Source of the DNA: Bacteriovorax sp.
GTDB taxonomy: Bacteria; Bdellovibrionota; Bacteriovoracia; Bacteriovoracales; Bacteriovoracaceae
Length of the DNA: 44,995 nt
NCBI GenBank assembly: GCA_014377485.1
Contig: JACMPM010000022.1
Coordinates: 1 to 44,995 of the forward strand
Direction of reading: 5' to 3'
Shown here: positions 33,533 to 43,663 of the stretch, piece by piece
How the letters are laid out: every line of letters starts with the position of its first letter
How positions within the stretch are numbered: the stretch's first letter is position 1
Program-made: the position numbers and the translations under genes
The notes under the pieces: model-generated
The model's database searches: none
Told to the model about the DNA's origin: nothing
Seen by the model: only the letters and a program-made list of their open reading frames with translations

Positions 33533-34876
33533 CTAAAAGAAAACACCTATTGATGAATATAAAATATCGTCAGCTCGGTAATAACTCCAATAAGAAGTGT
33601 CTTGTGGTGCCTTCAAGACTTCTAGTCCCAAAGATACATGAACCTGATTTCTGAAGTTATAAGTGATTTCACTTTTTACAATATTATCAAATCGAGCGAA
33701 GTCGTATTTTAAGTCAAAGGCAAATTTAAATGAATCGTTAAAGATGAAAGTTACCCCCCCACCTAAGGCGCGTTTCCATTTTACCGTATCACTAAAGAAG
33801 TCATCGCTAGCGCGGACATTCTTACTTAGGAGATGAATATAGTTTAGAGAAAGCAGATATGATTTACGATCGAGATTGGCGCTCATATGAGCGTAAGCTT
33901 CTTTTTCATAACGAGGATTGATAGTGAAGAAATCAGAAGTAAAAGTTTTTCTCGATTCAGAACTATAAAGAGGAATATCTTTTCCTAGACGTGCATTGGG
34001 ATCAACATAACTTAATCCTCCACGAGTGTGTAAATCACCAAACGCCTGGAAGACTTGAAGTCCGTAGTAGGCATGGTGATTAACGGTTGGATCGGCCTCA
34101 ACTACAACTTTATTTAAAACAATATTGTCATAGTAGGCGCTCGCATTGGCTCGAAGTTTATTTTCAGGTTTATAAATGGCAAAAGCAGAAATACCGCCCT
34201 TTTCATTCCACTTATAACGAATATTTCCTCCGAGAGATTTTTGGAGAACAATATTTGAAACTTTATAATCAGAAATTTTATAATAAATCGGAACTTCAGT
34301 TCCATTGATCACGGTTTTTTTTGGTGGCAACCTTACCCAGTCACTTTTACTTTTAACTTCACCATTTTTTATATCAATTGATGGATTGATCTGTGGAATG
34401 AAGAGATAAGAAAGTAAGACATCAAATTCAAACGGTCCAATTTCTTTAGAAAAAATAGCTCCAGTTACCCCTTCTTCTTCAGTGCTCAATAAAGTGAAGC
34501 CCTGGAGGGCATTCAGATATCCTAAGCTCCAGTACTTTTCATTTTGATTCCAATCAAGAATTTTTCGTCCGACGTCTACTTGATAAGAGTATCCCTTGTA
34601 GTGAAGGTAGCCTTCTTGAAGAGAGTAATTAAGGGCATTATTGTCTTGAAAATAGAGACGGAGATCGCCTGTTGCAAAGAAGTCAATCTCACGTTTTGGA
34701 TCAATGGGTGCGGTCTCGTAACTAAAATTTAATAGATCCCCAGAGTTACTGCGGTAGAGAGGCTTGTTCAAACGATAGTACTTCTCATACGTAACAAAAC
34801 CCTCATGAGCTCTTAACGGGTTCATGACAATTGCTAAAAACAAGAAGATGTGTAAAAAATACCTGTTAAAAAACAC
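33533..34876 (-). CDS. Outer-membrane beta-barrel protein
   Basis: The protein has 447 residues from a GTG at 34876, chosen for the upstream CGGAGAAACC and because a clean signal peptide follows (ending at LRA, then HEGF); an upstream ATG at 34924 would spoil this. The mature protein is beta-rich with alternating Tyr/Phe/Asn and ends in Phe, the usual barrel-insertion signal. It is likely an outer-membrane porin or transport protein, with no specific family recognised. Confidence 0.7.
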   Translation of the reverse strand: MFFNRYFLHIFLFLAIVMNPLRAHEGFVTYEKYYRLNKPLYRSNSGDLLNFSYETAPIDPKREIDFFATGDLRLYFQDNNALNYSLQEGYLHYKGYSYQVDVGRKILDWNQNEKYWSLGYLNALQGFTLLSTEEEGVTGAIFSKEIGPFEFDVLLSYLFIPQINPSIDIKNGEVKSKSDWVRLPPKKTVINGTEVPIYYKISDYKVSNIVLQKSLGGNIRYKWNEKGGISAFAIYKPENKLRANASAYYDNIVLNKVVVEADPTVNHHAYYGLQVFQAFGDLHTRGGLSYVDPNARLGKDIPLYSSESRKTFTSDFFTINPRYEKEAYAHMSANLDRKSYLLSLNYIHLLSKNVRASDDFFSDTVKWKRALGGGVTFIFNDSFKFAFDLKYDFARFDNIVKSEITYNFRNQVHVSLGLEVLKAPQDTSYWSYYRADDILYSSIGVFF

Positions 34877-34992
34877 GGTTTCTCCGGATAGGTTTTCATA
34901 GGGAAAAATGAACTTATAGCACAAGGTAATTGATAGTAGTTAAATATGAAAGATGCACCCTGTAAAATAGAAAGGTCTTCGAAAATTGGGCT

Positions 34993-35020
34993 TTGACATT
35001 ATTTGGTCTACCCTTATAAC
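34993..35020 (+). promoter_or_regulatory. Sigma-70 promoter of the lipoprotein gene
   Basis: Perfect TTGACA (34993-34998), 16-base spacer, and TATAAC (35015-35020), ten bases before the ATG at 35030. The leader would be very short or absent, or this may be an upstream-biased site. Confidence 0.6.
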
Positions 35021-35029
35021 CTTATATAT

Positions 35030-37276
35030 ATGAAAAAGTTTCAACACTTACTAAATAGTTTAGTCTTAATTATAGCTGTGTCCCTCGCTGGCTGTGGTTA
35101 TGTTTCAGACAAACCACCTGCCAATCTTGATGTGTTTAGGGCAGATGCTCTTCAGAGCTGCAAGATTGATATCAACAAATTAGGCGAAATTTTTAAAGCA
35201 GATCAAAAAGAGCAGATCAGATGCTTGCAAGAAAACTTTATTCAATTCACTAAATATGTTCGTTCTAGAGATTCAGGTTCTGTTTCGGAAGGAGAATTAA
35301 ATGCTTTCATTAGAAAATTCTTTCAAGGACAAAGTGATTCAATCGTAAAGGGACTAAGTTTAATATTCCAACTTAATATGCTTCTTCTAAAAGATGAAGC
35401 CGACCGTATTTCGAGAACCAATATTTCACCTCTCTTTGATCTTCTCGTTAAAGTCAATCAAGAGGCCATCATCATCACTCAAGTCCTGCAACAAATGAAT
35501 GATGAAAAAAACCAAGGTCATTTCTGGGAATTAAGAGCTCAATTTACAGCATCTGTAACACGTTTTTCAGAATTCACGGTAAGGATCATTGAAAAGTCTC
35601 CAGGCCTTCAACAAAAATTAAATATCAAAAAGTTCTTAATCGAAGCCAGTCAGAAACTGGGAAATAAAGAAATTAATCCAGATACTATCGATTCTTTAAT
35701 CTTTTTAAAGAGAGTATTAGCGGCCGGTGATAAAGAAGAGATCACTACTGCTGAACTCAGTGATATAATCGCAAAACTTCCAAAAATTTTAACGCTAAGT
35801 TTTGACTTATACTTTGTTAAAAACACCAATTTTGCCAGTGATGCCGATCATGCTCGTTTTTACCTGACGAATGTCCGTGATATCTACAGTATTATTCAGT
35901 TTAATCAAGATGATTTTGACCTTTTCTCTGTTGATCAGATCCTGCGCCTGGCTCAGGACTTCATGAAAGACTCTGATATTAAAAAATTCAAACCAAGTAT
36001 CATCGCTGTTAAAAGCCGAATGATTGGTGGAAATAAAGATTCATTTTCTTTGCGTGATTTAAAAAATATCCTGGATATGGGACATGATCTTATTGAAAAA
36101 ACTTATTTCAATACTGTGACTTATAATATTTATCACGGTGCTTTGGAAAAGAATGTGCAAATCTTTTCGCTTCAGCGATTGGACTTACCAAACCAATACG
36201 ATCTATTCAGTGCAAGACGAATTGATGAACTCCATAATGACTTTCAAGATGTCGCTGTTAATATTCGATATTACAGATCGAAGAATGAAGGTGTTCCTTA
36301 TTATGGAAACGAATACGTAAGAAATAAATCTGGCTTCCTGGAAGCTTCAATCATAAAATGGGCTAGCACAAAATTACTGAAAGGATACGGACATAAAAAT
36401 GCTCAAGGCCTGCAACAAGTCTCTATAGACGAATTTCAAGCATTTTTGACTGATATGAGACCAATTCTTGAAGAATTTAAACTATGGTCACCAAATCCAA
36501 AAACATTTGCGACAAATGCTGTATTACTGGCCGATCTTTTCCAAAATAAATCAAATGGCGATTTAGAAGTTAACGTCACTGAAGCTGCAGAATATATCCA
36601 GATGATTCTCACGGCAGTAGAGATGACTGATAAATTTAAAGAAGACCTGACAGCTGTTTGTGATGGTGGACTTAATAAAGAAGATCCTATTTTTGAAACA
36701 GCTTGTTTCAACGAACATTTTTTTGAAACAATGTTGAGTAGGTATAAAAAATTCTTCCCTCGTTTAGTTGATTATGTTGATCCCAAAAATACTCAAAAAA
36801 CAGAAGTCGATGGATTTCTTTTGGGTGTTGAAGGATTTGCCCGCGACATTTCTGATCCAAAAGTTCCTGTGAATAAACGCGATAATGTTTTGATCATTGG
36901 TGCACTGTTAAATATTGAATCAACCTTTATTCGTTTTGATACCAATAAAGATAATATTATTGACTATAAAGAATTGGTTGAAGCCTTTCAGGTTTATAAA
37001 GCGGCCATTATTTCGATGGCAAAATTAAAACCAGGCGAAGAAGGTTACGCACAATCGATTTTCTTGTACATGATTTCTAAAATGGAAATTCCACCAGCAG
37101 GATCTTGGCTAGATAACGTAAAGTTTGGAGCTTTTCATGCTTGTCTGCAATGGAATGTATGCCGATTATCTGTTATGGATAAGATCGAAGCCAAGAGATT
37201 AAATGTCGGTAAGCTACTTTATTATATGGTGAACCAGAACTCTATAGCTCCAAATAAAGATAAAAAGCCGCGATAA
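35030..37276 (+). CDS. Large lipoprotein with an EF-hand-like loop
   Basis: The protein has 748 residues from the ATG at 35030. A lipoprotein signal ends in SLAGC, so it is acylated at that Cys. The body is helical and unrecognised. Near residue 640 a DTNKDNIIDYKE segment fits a calcium-binding EF-hand loop. A similar helix pattern elsewhere (GGNKDSFSLRDLKNI, KSNGDLEVNVTEA) suggests several degenerate EF-hand-like units. It probably faces the periplasm or cell surface. Its last 35 bases overlap the convergent Nudix gene. Confidence 0.75.
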   Translation: MKKFQHLLNSLVLIIAVSLAGCGYVSDKPPANLDVFRADALQSCKIDINKLGEIFKADQKEQIRCLQENFIQFTKYVRSRDSGSVSEGELNAFIRKFFQGQSDSIVKGLSLIFQLNMLLLKDEADRISRTNISPLFDLLVKVNQEAIIITQVLQQMNDEKNQGHFWELRAQFTASVTRFSEFTVRIIEKSPGLQQKLNIKKFLIEASQKLGNKEINPDTIDSLIFLKRVLAAGDKEEITTAELSDIIAKLPKILTLSFDLYFVKNTNFASDADHARFYLTNVRDIYSIIQFNQDDFDLFSVDQILRLAQDFMKDSDIKKFKPSIIAVKSRMIGGNKDSFSLRDLKNILDMGHDLIEKTYFNTVTYNIYHGALEKNVQIFSLQRLDLPNQYDLFSARRIDELHNDFQDVAVNIRYYRSKNEGVPYYGNEYVRNKSGFLEASIIKWASTKLLKGYGHKNAQGLQQVSIDEFQAFLTDMRPILEEFKLWSPNPKTFATNAVLLADLFQNKSNGDLEVNVTEAAEYIQMILTAVEMTDKFKEDLTAVCDGGLNKEDPIFETACFNEHFFETMLSRYKKFFPRLVDYVDPKNTQKTEVDGFLLGVEGFARDISDPKVPVNKRDNVLIIGALLNIESTFIRFDTNKDNIIDYKELVEAFQVYKAAIISMAKLKPGEEGYAQSIFLYMISKMEIPPAGSWLDNVKFGAFHACLQWNVCRLSVMDKIEAKRLNVGKLLYYMVNQNSIAPNKDKKPR

Positions 37277-37772
37277 CCAGCGAGTGAGTAATTTCACCTC
37301 TTCTAATTAAAAAATTTATTGCATTTTTATCTTCAAGAAAAACATCGATCTCTTCAAAGGGATCGAGGTTTTGATCGTGAGTCTTTTCTGCATCTATCGC
37401 CAAAAAAGTTTCACAATGATTTGTCATGAAGGCCGGATTGACTTCGATCTTGCCAAGACTTGTCCAATTTTTAGACGTATAGCCTGTCTCTTCTTGCAGC
37501 TCTCTTTGGGCTGCTATTAGCATGTCTTCTTGATGATTGACTGCTCCGCCTGGAATTTCAGTGGTGATGCTGTCGGAGCCGTGGCGGTATTGTTTTATCA
37601 AAACAATTTTGTCATCTGGAGTGATGGCGATAATATTGACCCAATTCATGCATGAAACAATATCAAAATCTCCAACTTTTTTTGTCGTTGGTGATTGTCG
37701 TGTCGCTTTGAAGTAACGAAATACATGGGCCCTTAAGACTTCAATTTTTTCTAATGTCGGCCACGTTTCCAT
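37242..37772 (-). CDS. Nudix hydrolase (ADP-ribose pyrophosphatase-like)
   Basis: The 176-residue protein has a complete Nudix box: GGAVNHQEDMLIAAQREL and then QEETGY, the GX5EX7REUXEEXGU pattern that binds the divalent metal. IVLIKQYRHGSDSI before it is typical of the NudF/ADP-ribose pyrophosphatase branch. It would cleave nucleoside diphosphate derivatives. It is last in a minus-strand group with yajQ and a single-pass protein. The 3' end overlaps the end of the convergent lipoprotein gene. Confidence 0.9.
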   Translation of the reverse strand: METWPTLEKIEVLRAHVFRYFKATRQSPTTKKVGDFDIVSCMNWVNIIAITPDDKIVLIKQYRHGSDSITTEIPGGAVNHQEDMLIAAQRELQEETGYTSKNWTSLGKIEVNPAFMTNHCETFLAIDAEKTHDQNLDPFEEIDVFLEDKNAINFLIRRGEITHSLVIAAFYLYLEL

Positions 37773-37797
37773 ATAGGCAATCTCTATGATTTTCAGG

Positions 37798-38385
37798 TTA
37801 AAATTCTATTTGAATCGATTCTTTGTTACTTCTTCTCATCTCTTCATTGAACTGGTCTTTAACGGCAGTGTATTTTTTAAATTTATCAGGGCCGATAAGT
37901 TTTAATAAATCTTTTAAATAGCGCTGATTGATTTGTTTTTCTCTAATACTTTGATCATCAGTTATATTATATGAGAATTTATCTCCGTATTTTTGGCGGA
38001 GATAATCGTGATATTCTTTATAAGCCTGCATTTTTTCACGATCGTTGCGATTTCTCATTTCTAAATACTGAGCGTATTTATCTGCACCGATAATTTCCTT
38101 TGCCTTATAGAGCCATGCTGAATCGAGTTTATCAAAGGCTTCAAACTGCTCGTCCTTCGTCTCTCGTATTCTATAATTCTTTTTTTCTTCTGGAGCTTTT
38201 GGAGTTGGCGATGAAGCTGGTGTATTTATTTTTAAACTGGGTGGAAGTTTTGAATCAAAGGTAATGACTTTTGAATCACTATCGGTCTCCACAACTTTTT
38301 CGGTCGGAACATGGAGTGCACGATAAATAAACCATCCGACACTCATAAAAATAACGACAATTATTGGTAGAACTTTTTTCTTCAT
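37798..38385 (-). CDS. Single-pass membrane protein of unknown function
   Basis: The protein has 195 residues with one N-terminal anchor (about 4-23), a Ser/Pro/Thr linker (about 58-68) and a charged helical periplasmic domain rich in Lys, Asp, Glu and Tyr (YAQYLEMRNRNDREKMQAYK). It is not recognised. It is 12 bases downstream of yajQ and 25 bases upstream of the Nudix gene. Confidence 0.7.
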   Translation of the reverse strand: MKKKVLPIIVVIFMSVGWFIYRALHVPTEKVVETDSDSKVITFDSKLPPSLKINTPASSPTPKAPEEKKNYRIRETKDEQFEAFDKLDSAWLYKAKEIIGADKYAQYLEMRNRNDREKMQAYKEYHDYLRQKYGDKFSYNITDDQSIREKQINQRYLKDLLKLIGPDKFKKYTAVKDQFNEEMRRSNKESIQIEF

Positions 38386-38397
38386 AGAGAGTTCTCG

Positions 38398-38889
38398 TTA
38401 GTCGCGTTTCATATTTTCAATTTGCAGTTCAATATCCACTTCTTTATGAGCGCGTAGTGTGGCGAAAGCAACTTGTAGATCATCAATTTTTTTACCCGTA
38501 AGGCGAATCTTATCGTCCAAAATTGACGATGAGACTTTAAGTCCTGACTCTTTAATAATTTTATTAATAGTGCGGGCCTTTTCTTTATCTATGCCGTTTT
38601 TGATATTGATGATCTGCTTCATCATTTGGTTTCCCGAAGGCTCTACTTTTTGAGGGTCGATGCAACGCTGTCCAATATTTCGTTTGACTAATTGTCCGCG
38701 CAGAATCTCTAAAGCAGCTTTCATCTTATAATCGTTATCTGCTCTTAGCTCAATGGCAGTTTCTTTTAATTCAAAGCTGGTATCAGAGCCTTTAAAGTCA
38801 TAACGGGAATTAACTTCTTTTTGGGCCATTTGAAGAGCATTTTTCATTTCCATCATGTCGGTTTTTGAGACTAGATCAAAAGATGGCAT
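38398..38889 (-). CDS. yajQ: YajQ-family nucleotide-binding protein
   Basis: The protein has 163 residues, normal for YajQ. It starts MPSFDLVSKTDMMEMKNAL, contains SRYDFKGS and VEPSGNQMMKQ, and ends with RAHKEVDIELQIENMKRD, all family signatures. YajQ proteins have two ferredoxin-like folds; some bind cyclic di-GMP and act with transcription factors. AAGGA precedes the ATG. It is the first gene of a three-gene minus-strand set. Confidence 0.95.
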   Translation of the reverse strand: MPSFDLVSKTDMMEMKNALQMAQKEVNSRYDFKGSDTSFELKETAIELRADNDYKMKAALEILRGQLVKRNIGQRCIDPQKVEPSGNQMMKQIINIKNGIDKEKARTINKIIKESGLKVSSSILDDKIRLTGKKIDDLQVAFATLRAHKEVDIELQIENMKRD

Positions 38890-38953
38890 AAGCTATTCCT
38901 TTTTACTTAATTTTTATCGAACTTGATGGTACAAAGTCTTAAGTAAAAATACA

Positions 38954-39523
38954 ATGAATGATAAATTTGACGAACCAAACATATACGTAAAGGCTCAATT
39001 TCCTGGTGAAATCATCATGATTAATCATGACAGCGAGATCGCACCGGCCCTAGAGCTATTGCGCTTAGACCCACTAATTGGCTTTGACACTGAGACTAAA
39101 CCATCATTTAAGAAGGGTGAAGTTTATATTGTCTCATTGCTACAACTCGCAACTCCAGACCATGCCCTTTTGTTTCGACTACACAGTTTAACTGACTTTT
39201 CTTTACTCAAAGAATTCTTTGAAGATGAGAATGTTAAAAAAATTGGTGTCGCCATTAGAGACGATATCCGTGCCTTGCAAAAAACTTTTCCTTTTGAAGC
39301 AAAAGGTTTTGTAGAACTCGCAGATATGGCGAAGACTTATAAATTAAATAATTTTGGACTCAAAGGAATGACGGAAGAGGTTTTAAATCTAACTCTTTCT
39401 AAAAGGGCGAAGCTCTCAAATTGGGAATCCAAAGACCTAAAGAACGACCAAAAACTCTACGCTGCGACCGATGCTTGGATCGGCCGCGAAATCTATATTG
39501 CCTTAAACGAATATAAAAAATAA
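38954..39523 (+). CDS. DEDD 3'-5' exonuclease (RNase D-like)
   Basis: The protein has 189 residues, only the catalytic domain. FDTETKPSF supplies the first Asp/Glu pair (Exo I), AIRDDIRALQ the Exo II Asp, and YAATDAWIG the Exo III Tyr-x3-Asp of DEDDy enzymes. It lacks the HRDC domain of true RNase D. It would act on RNA or DNA 3' ends in the cytoplasm. It is convergent with the cytochrome gene, two bases apart. Confidence 0.92.
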   Translation: MNDKFDEPNIYVKAQFPGEIIMINHDSEIAPALELLRLDPLIGFDTETKPSFKKGEVYIVSLLQLATPDHALLFRLHSLTDFSLLKEFFEDENVKKIGVAIRDDIRALQKTFPFEAKGFVELADMAKTYKLNNFGLKGMTEEVLNLTLSKRAKLSNWESKDLKNDQKLYAATDAWIGREIYIALNEYKK

Positions 39524-39525
39524 TT

Positions 39526-41214
39526 CTATAGCGTCTTTAAAAAGTTAATCAAATTGAGTTTATCATCCGGAGTTAACAGCTCTTCTCCTTGATCCCCAAT
39601 GAAAGCTTTTGAATGCCCTAAATTACTTAGACCACCCTTACCTGCAACGAAAGTCGCCTCAATATCTTGCAACCATGCTTTAGGAATTTTATCCCCGACC
39701 GGATAACCCACGCACTCTTTATCGTAATCAGTTTCACGATTGACTGCAGGTCCTTGAACAAAAGTTTTAGGGCGATTCTCTGGCCTTGTTAATAGGGCAC
39801 AGAGGTTCGGTATAGAGTTGTTGTGCAAATAAGGATAGCGAGACCAAATTCCTACCAGCGGCGGTGGTACATACCCTGCTTGAGGTACCACAGTAGTCTT
39901 CATCCACTTTGAAATAGAAAGTCCGTTTAATGAATCAGAAAAAGCTTTTATCGCTTCAAAACGTTGTGAATCAGTGTCTACATCTTTGGTGGGAGTTCTT
40001 TCAAAATAGACAATTTTGGTTGTGCCCAATACATCTACATCGTTTAAGTCGCTGGCATTTTGCCCGCTCCATGCTTTTTGGTATTCTCCATGACATTTTT
40101 GACAACGATTACTAAAAACCAACTGACCTTTTTTTGCGCGCTCTAAATTAATAGTTGAGGCCGGGAAAAAATCTGTCCAGCGAGGAGCTTCTGTTGCAAA
40201 AGCTGCAACTGTTAATTCATCGATAGTTTTTTGATTAGTCTTCATCCAATTTTCTAATTCATGAAGGTCCGCCCCTCTTCCAATTTCATTCCAAAGAATA
40301 TTAGTAAGAATTGGATTCCCTGCCACAATAGAAGCGTCGGCAAGCCAGTGAGTTTTGTATTTTAAATTCCACCATGGAAGTGGTTTTGAATCAGAAACAA
40401 AAGAATCCAAATCATTTTGGCGGGGAAAACTCTCAAATATTTTTGATTTGGTAGCATAGTCATCGTCATTTCTGCGGGCCAGAGAAAGTGCGACTTGAGG
40501 AAGTGAAGTATCAAGCCCCAACACTTCTGGAACTGATGCTCCTACTGACACTAAATTTTTCTTAGTCCGATCAAACATCAAAACTTCGCCAGCAGTTGCG
40601 TTGGTTCCGGCCTTGAAAATAGAATTTGGAATATATGGAACAACTCCGCGGGCCATATGAAAAAATTTATTGGCGTGAGGACGTTTGTTAGTTAATCCCA
40701 TGACAGTCGTTCCAAAAAGACTGGCCGAGTGGCAAGCAAAACAACTAAAGGTTAATCCTAATCCATTGGCAGTCTTCACTAATCCAGCTCCAACATAGAA
40801 CTGATCTTTTTTTCCGTTCGGATAAGGCATTTTATAAATACCGGTAGCGTCTGGAGAATTGATTTGACTTAACCCTATCCATTCATAAAGCTCGGTCTCA
40901 TTTTTAAATCCAGTGTAGTTTTTCCCCATCTGAAGAATAAGTTTCTTCAATGGGTTGTTTGAATCTGTATTAAAAAAATTAAGCAGAGGTTGGTATGGAA
41001 TCAAAAGGCCGGTAACAGTCACCGGATAATTCATGGCGTGTTTATAACCCTCAGTCTTCATCTTCTCTAGCGTCTCTGCATCCAGATTATAGATGTTGGC
41101 GCGGTTGGTACCTGCAGGTATGACCGCATTCTCAGACCAGTCGGCATTGTAGGGTGAGGATTGAGCTTGAGCATTTATTGAGAGAAAACTAAAAAGGATG
41201 GCTGCTAAAAACAT
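39526..41214 (-). CDS. Secreted di-haem cytochrome c (RoxA/peroxidase-like)
   Basis: The protein has 562 residues with a signal peptide (1-18). Two haem-binding CxxCH motifs are seen, Cys158-His162 (CFACH) and a second in NRCQKCHGEY. YPYLHNNSIPNL near the C-terminus resembles the distal segment found in di-haem peroxidase and rubber-oxygenase (RoxA) relatives. It is a periplasmic redox protein, and the substrate is uncertain. GGAGG lies five bases before the ATG. It stands alone in its transcript. Confidence 0.85.
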   Translation of the reverse strand: MFLAAILFSFLSINAQAQSSPYNADWSENAVIPAGTNRANIYNLDAETLEKMKTEGYKHAMNYPVTVTGLLIPYQPLLNFFNTDSNNPLKKLILQMGKNYTGFKNETELYEWIGLSQINSPDATGIYKMPYPNGKKDQFYVGAGLVKTANGLGLTFSCFACHSASLFGTTVMGLTNKRPHANKFFHMARGVVPYIPNSIFKAGTNATAGEVLMFDRTKKNLVSVGASVPEVLGLDTSLPQVALSLARRNDDDYATKSKIFESFPRQNDLDSFVSDSKPLPWWNLKYKTHWLADASIVAGNPILTNILWNEIGRGADLHELENWMKTNQKTIDELTVAAFATEAPRWTDFFPASTINLERAKKGQLVFSNRCQKCHGEYQKAWSGQNASDLNDVDVLGTTKIVYFERTPTKDVDTDSQRFEAIKAFSDSLNGLSISKWMKTTVVPQAGYVPPPLVGIWSRYPYLHNNSIPNLCALLTRPENRPKTFVQGPAVNRETDYDKECVGYPVGDKIPKAWLQDIEATFVAGKGGLSNLGHSKAFIGDQGEELLTPDDKLNLINFLKTL

Positions 41215-41390
41215 GAAACCTCCAAAAAGAAATCAGTTGATTAAATCTTTTTTAAGGGGATTCTTCAACCCTAAGTTGAAAGTTGTAAGACAATGGTGGA
41301 AAGAATACACTCTAGCATGCGCATTGCGGTGTTTTATTTATGAACTTAAAATTATCTTTTAATTAAAAAGTTTTATAGACTAAAGCTTAA

Positions 41391-42422
41391 ATGAAATTAC
41401 CAATACTCTCCATTGTATTCTACTTACTTTTTCTAGAAAGTGCTTATGCAAACTTCCACACTGTTGGCTGGGTGAACACCTTTGTTCCAGGTGGAGGAAG
41501 ATTAGTAATGGGACAATACCTTGAAGCAGGTAAAGAAGCTGCGATTGAAATCGGAACCTTTGGCATTGGTTATAATATGTCTCCCTATAACTCACTCACC
41601 CTGGATGGCACGCCAATCGATTATCCATCGGTTGGTACATACACCTTCACTTCTAAGCGAAGACAATCTTACTGCTCTAAATATGATCCTGTGAAAAAAA
41701 GATGTCTGGCGTATCGAAACCGGACAATAACAACTACCAACTCCACAACTGATTACAGTGAAAAAGACGCTAGTAAATCCATGAACGCCGCTTTTCTTCA
41801 AGAGTTCGGATTAAAATATCACATCATGAATGCCTTCTTCTCATACCGAGATCAATACAATATTGAAGGTGGAGATCCTGGACAAGGGATTGATCAAAGA
41901 AGCGCAAAAGAAATGTTCAAAGATCCTTTTCGCTGGGAAGTCCTCTCGAGTGCCTGGGTCTATGTTCCCATTGCACTCACTAGTGCTTTCGTCTTTTTTG
42001 ATTATCGCTCTCAACTCAACCAGGTTCAACAGGAAATTACTCCATTAAACTCCAGGTCTAGGGCCTACTTGGCATTTAACCAGATGGTTATGTATCCAGT
42101 CGGTAGTGCTGCTCCAGAAGAGGCATTTTATCGCGGTTTCGTCCAAAATGAATTTTACTATTTGGTTCGCTCTCCTTATTTTTCTGTCCCCATGAGCTCT
42201 CTAGTTTTTGCTCTCTCTCACAGTCAAGATGGATGGCCAAGTGCTTTTATTTCTGGATTGTATCAAGGGATGATCGCCTATAAAAATGATGGTGACCTCT
42301 CATATGGAAATGCAATTCATTTTTGGGGAGTAGTTGTTCTAGGAGTGGAAGCTTATCTACTTACACTCAATTCTCAAGTTAAAGCACCTCCAGCTTCACT
42401 ACATTTTAATTTCACTTATTAA
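41391..42422 (+). CDS. CPBP-type intramembrane protease homologue with long N-terminal part
   Basis: The protein has 343 residues. A signal-like segment (1-20) and a 165-residue N-terminal region with the repeated-glycine phrase FVPGGGRL precede a C-terminal membrane block. That block contains AAPEEAFYRGF (the EExxxR motif), VFALSHSQDG (second motif His) and NAIHFW (third motif His), matching the CPBP/ABI glutamic protease family. Such enzymes cut within membranes. The N-terminal part is not usual for the family. No strong ribosome site is seen. Confidence 0.8.
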   Translation: MKLPILSIVFYLLFLESAYANFHTVGWVNTFVPGGGRLVMGQYLEAGKEAAIEIGTFGIGYNMSPYNSLTLDGTPIDYPSVGTYTFTSKRRQSYCSKYDPVKKRCLAYRNRTITTTNSTTDYSEKDASKSMNAAFLQEFGLKYHIMNAFFSYRDQYNIEGGDPGQGIDQRSAKEMFKDPFRWEVLSSAWVYVPIALTSAFVFFDYRSQLNQVQQEITPLNSRSRAYLAFNQMVMYPVGSAAPEEAFYRGFVQNEFYYLVRSPYFSVPMSSLVFALSHSQDGWPSAFISGLYQGMIAYKNDGDLSYGNAIHFWGVVVLGVEAYLLTLNSQVKAPPASLHFNFTY

Positions 42423-42496
42423 TCAATCAGCTTGTATTTTTGTTAAAGTTTTGAATTTTCATTGCTTCAAGCGAAACCTTTTGAGATCATATAAAA

Positions 42497-43663
42497 ATGA
42501 TAAGACAGTACTTATTTTTTGGTTTTTTTTTATTTTTGGCCACAGATTCTTTTGCGGCCCTTCGATATCGGACTGGAACGGAAATATTGTCACAAGATTC
42601 AGAGGCCATAGATCTTCAGTTTCAATCTTTTAGCAAAAAATCATCTTTTGATGAAACAGGAGCTGAATTAGTTTCAACGAATGCCAACAGTTTTACAGTT
42701 AACGATTGGATGTTAAAATATACAAAGGGATTTTATTCTGATGTAGAAGCTTCCTTTTTTGGGAACTTCAGAAGTGTAAGCCCTGAACCTCAATCCTCAA
42801 TTTCCAGTCATTCGGGATTAGAATCTATAGGGCTTGAAGGGAAATATTTATTTTTAATTAACAAAAACTTTAAAAATGCTCTTGGATTACGTCTCCGAAA
42901 AGCGACCTTCTCAAATTCTCAATACACTCCTTCAACGGCTCCTCCTACCGATAAAGTAGTTTTAGGAGATGATGGTCTCGAATATGGACTAGATTATTTA
43001 GTCACATATTATGATTATCATTTAAAGTATGATTTTAAATTGGGGTATAATAAACCCTCCTCGTATTTAAGTTCAGAAATGCTCTACAACGCTGCTGTCA
43101 TCTATTATCTTACAAAGATTTCTTTTATTACTGGAATTGAAGGAATCTATTCTTTAAAAAATGATACCTACACCGAGTCGCCCTCATTGAAACCAATTAT
43201 TAGCGGAGGCAATAGCCGTCTTTTTAATTCAATCAATAGACAGAAAACTTCTTTGTTTGCTGGAGCCCAATATTCATTCGGAAATTTTATTGTGGCCCTA
43301 AGAGGTGAAACTATTTTTAAGGCCAGATCTTCAGATACTGGAAATACAATTTCTTTTAATATTCGCTGGGAAAATAACCAAATTTCTACAAACACGGAAA
43401 CAAGAAGACAAAACTACTTTGCAGAAGGATTTGTTAAAAAAATTTCAACAAAAGGATCTTTGTTAAAAATAAATATAGGCTCTGAAAAACAATTATCCAA
43501 AGGAGATCATGTCGACATATTTAATGCAAATGATTATGCTAAAAGTTACCCGATTGCCACGGGAACTATATTTGAAGTTGATTCCGAAGAAGCGACCGTA
43601 AGGATAAACCAAAAATTTGATAATTCACCTGTTCAGATTTCAAGCCTCGTTAAAGTCTACTAA
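42497..43663 (+). CDS. Probable outer-membrane barrel protein with C-terminal SH3-like segment
   Basis: The protein has 388 residues with a signal peptide (about 1-20). The middle 250 residues are beta-rich with alternating aromatic and polar positions, as in barrels. The last 55 residues (GDHVDIFNANDYAKSYPIA and the following strands) form a separate small beta domain reminiscent of the FlgT C-terminal domain. It is unrecognised overall. It follows the CPBP gene by 75 bases. Confidence 0.65.
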   Translation: MIRQYLFFGFFLFLATDSFAALRYRTGTEILSQDSEAIDLQFQSFSKKSSFDETGAELVSTNANSFTVNDWMLKYTKGFYSDVEASFFGNFRSVSPEPQSSISSHSGLESIGLEGKYLFLINKNFKNALGLRLRKATFSNSQYTPSTAPPTDKVVLGDDGLEYGLDYLVTYYDYHLKYDFKLGYNKPSSYLSSEMLYNAAVIYYLTKISFITGIEGIYSLKNDTYTESPSLKPIISGGNSRLFNSINRQKTSLFAGAQYSFGNFIVALRGETIFKARSSDTGNTISFNIRWENNQISTNTETRRQNYFAEGFVKKISTKGSLLKINIGSEKQLSKGDHVDIFNANDYAKSYPIATGTIFEVDSEEATVRINQKFDNSPVQISSLVKVY

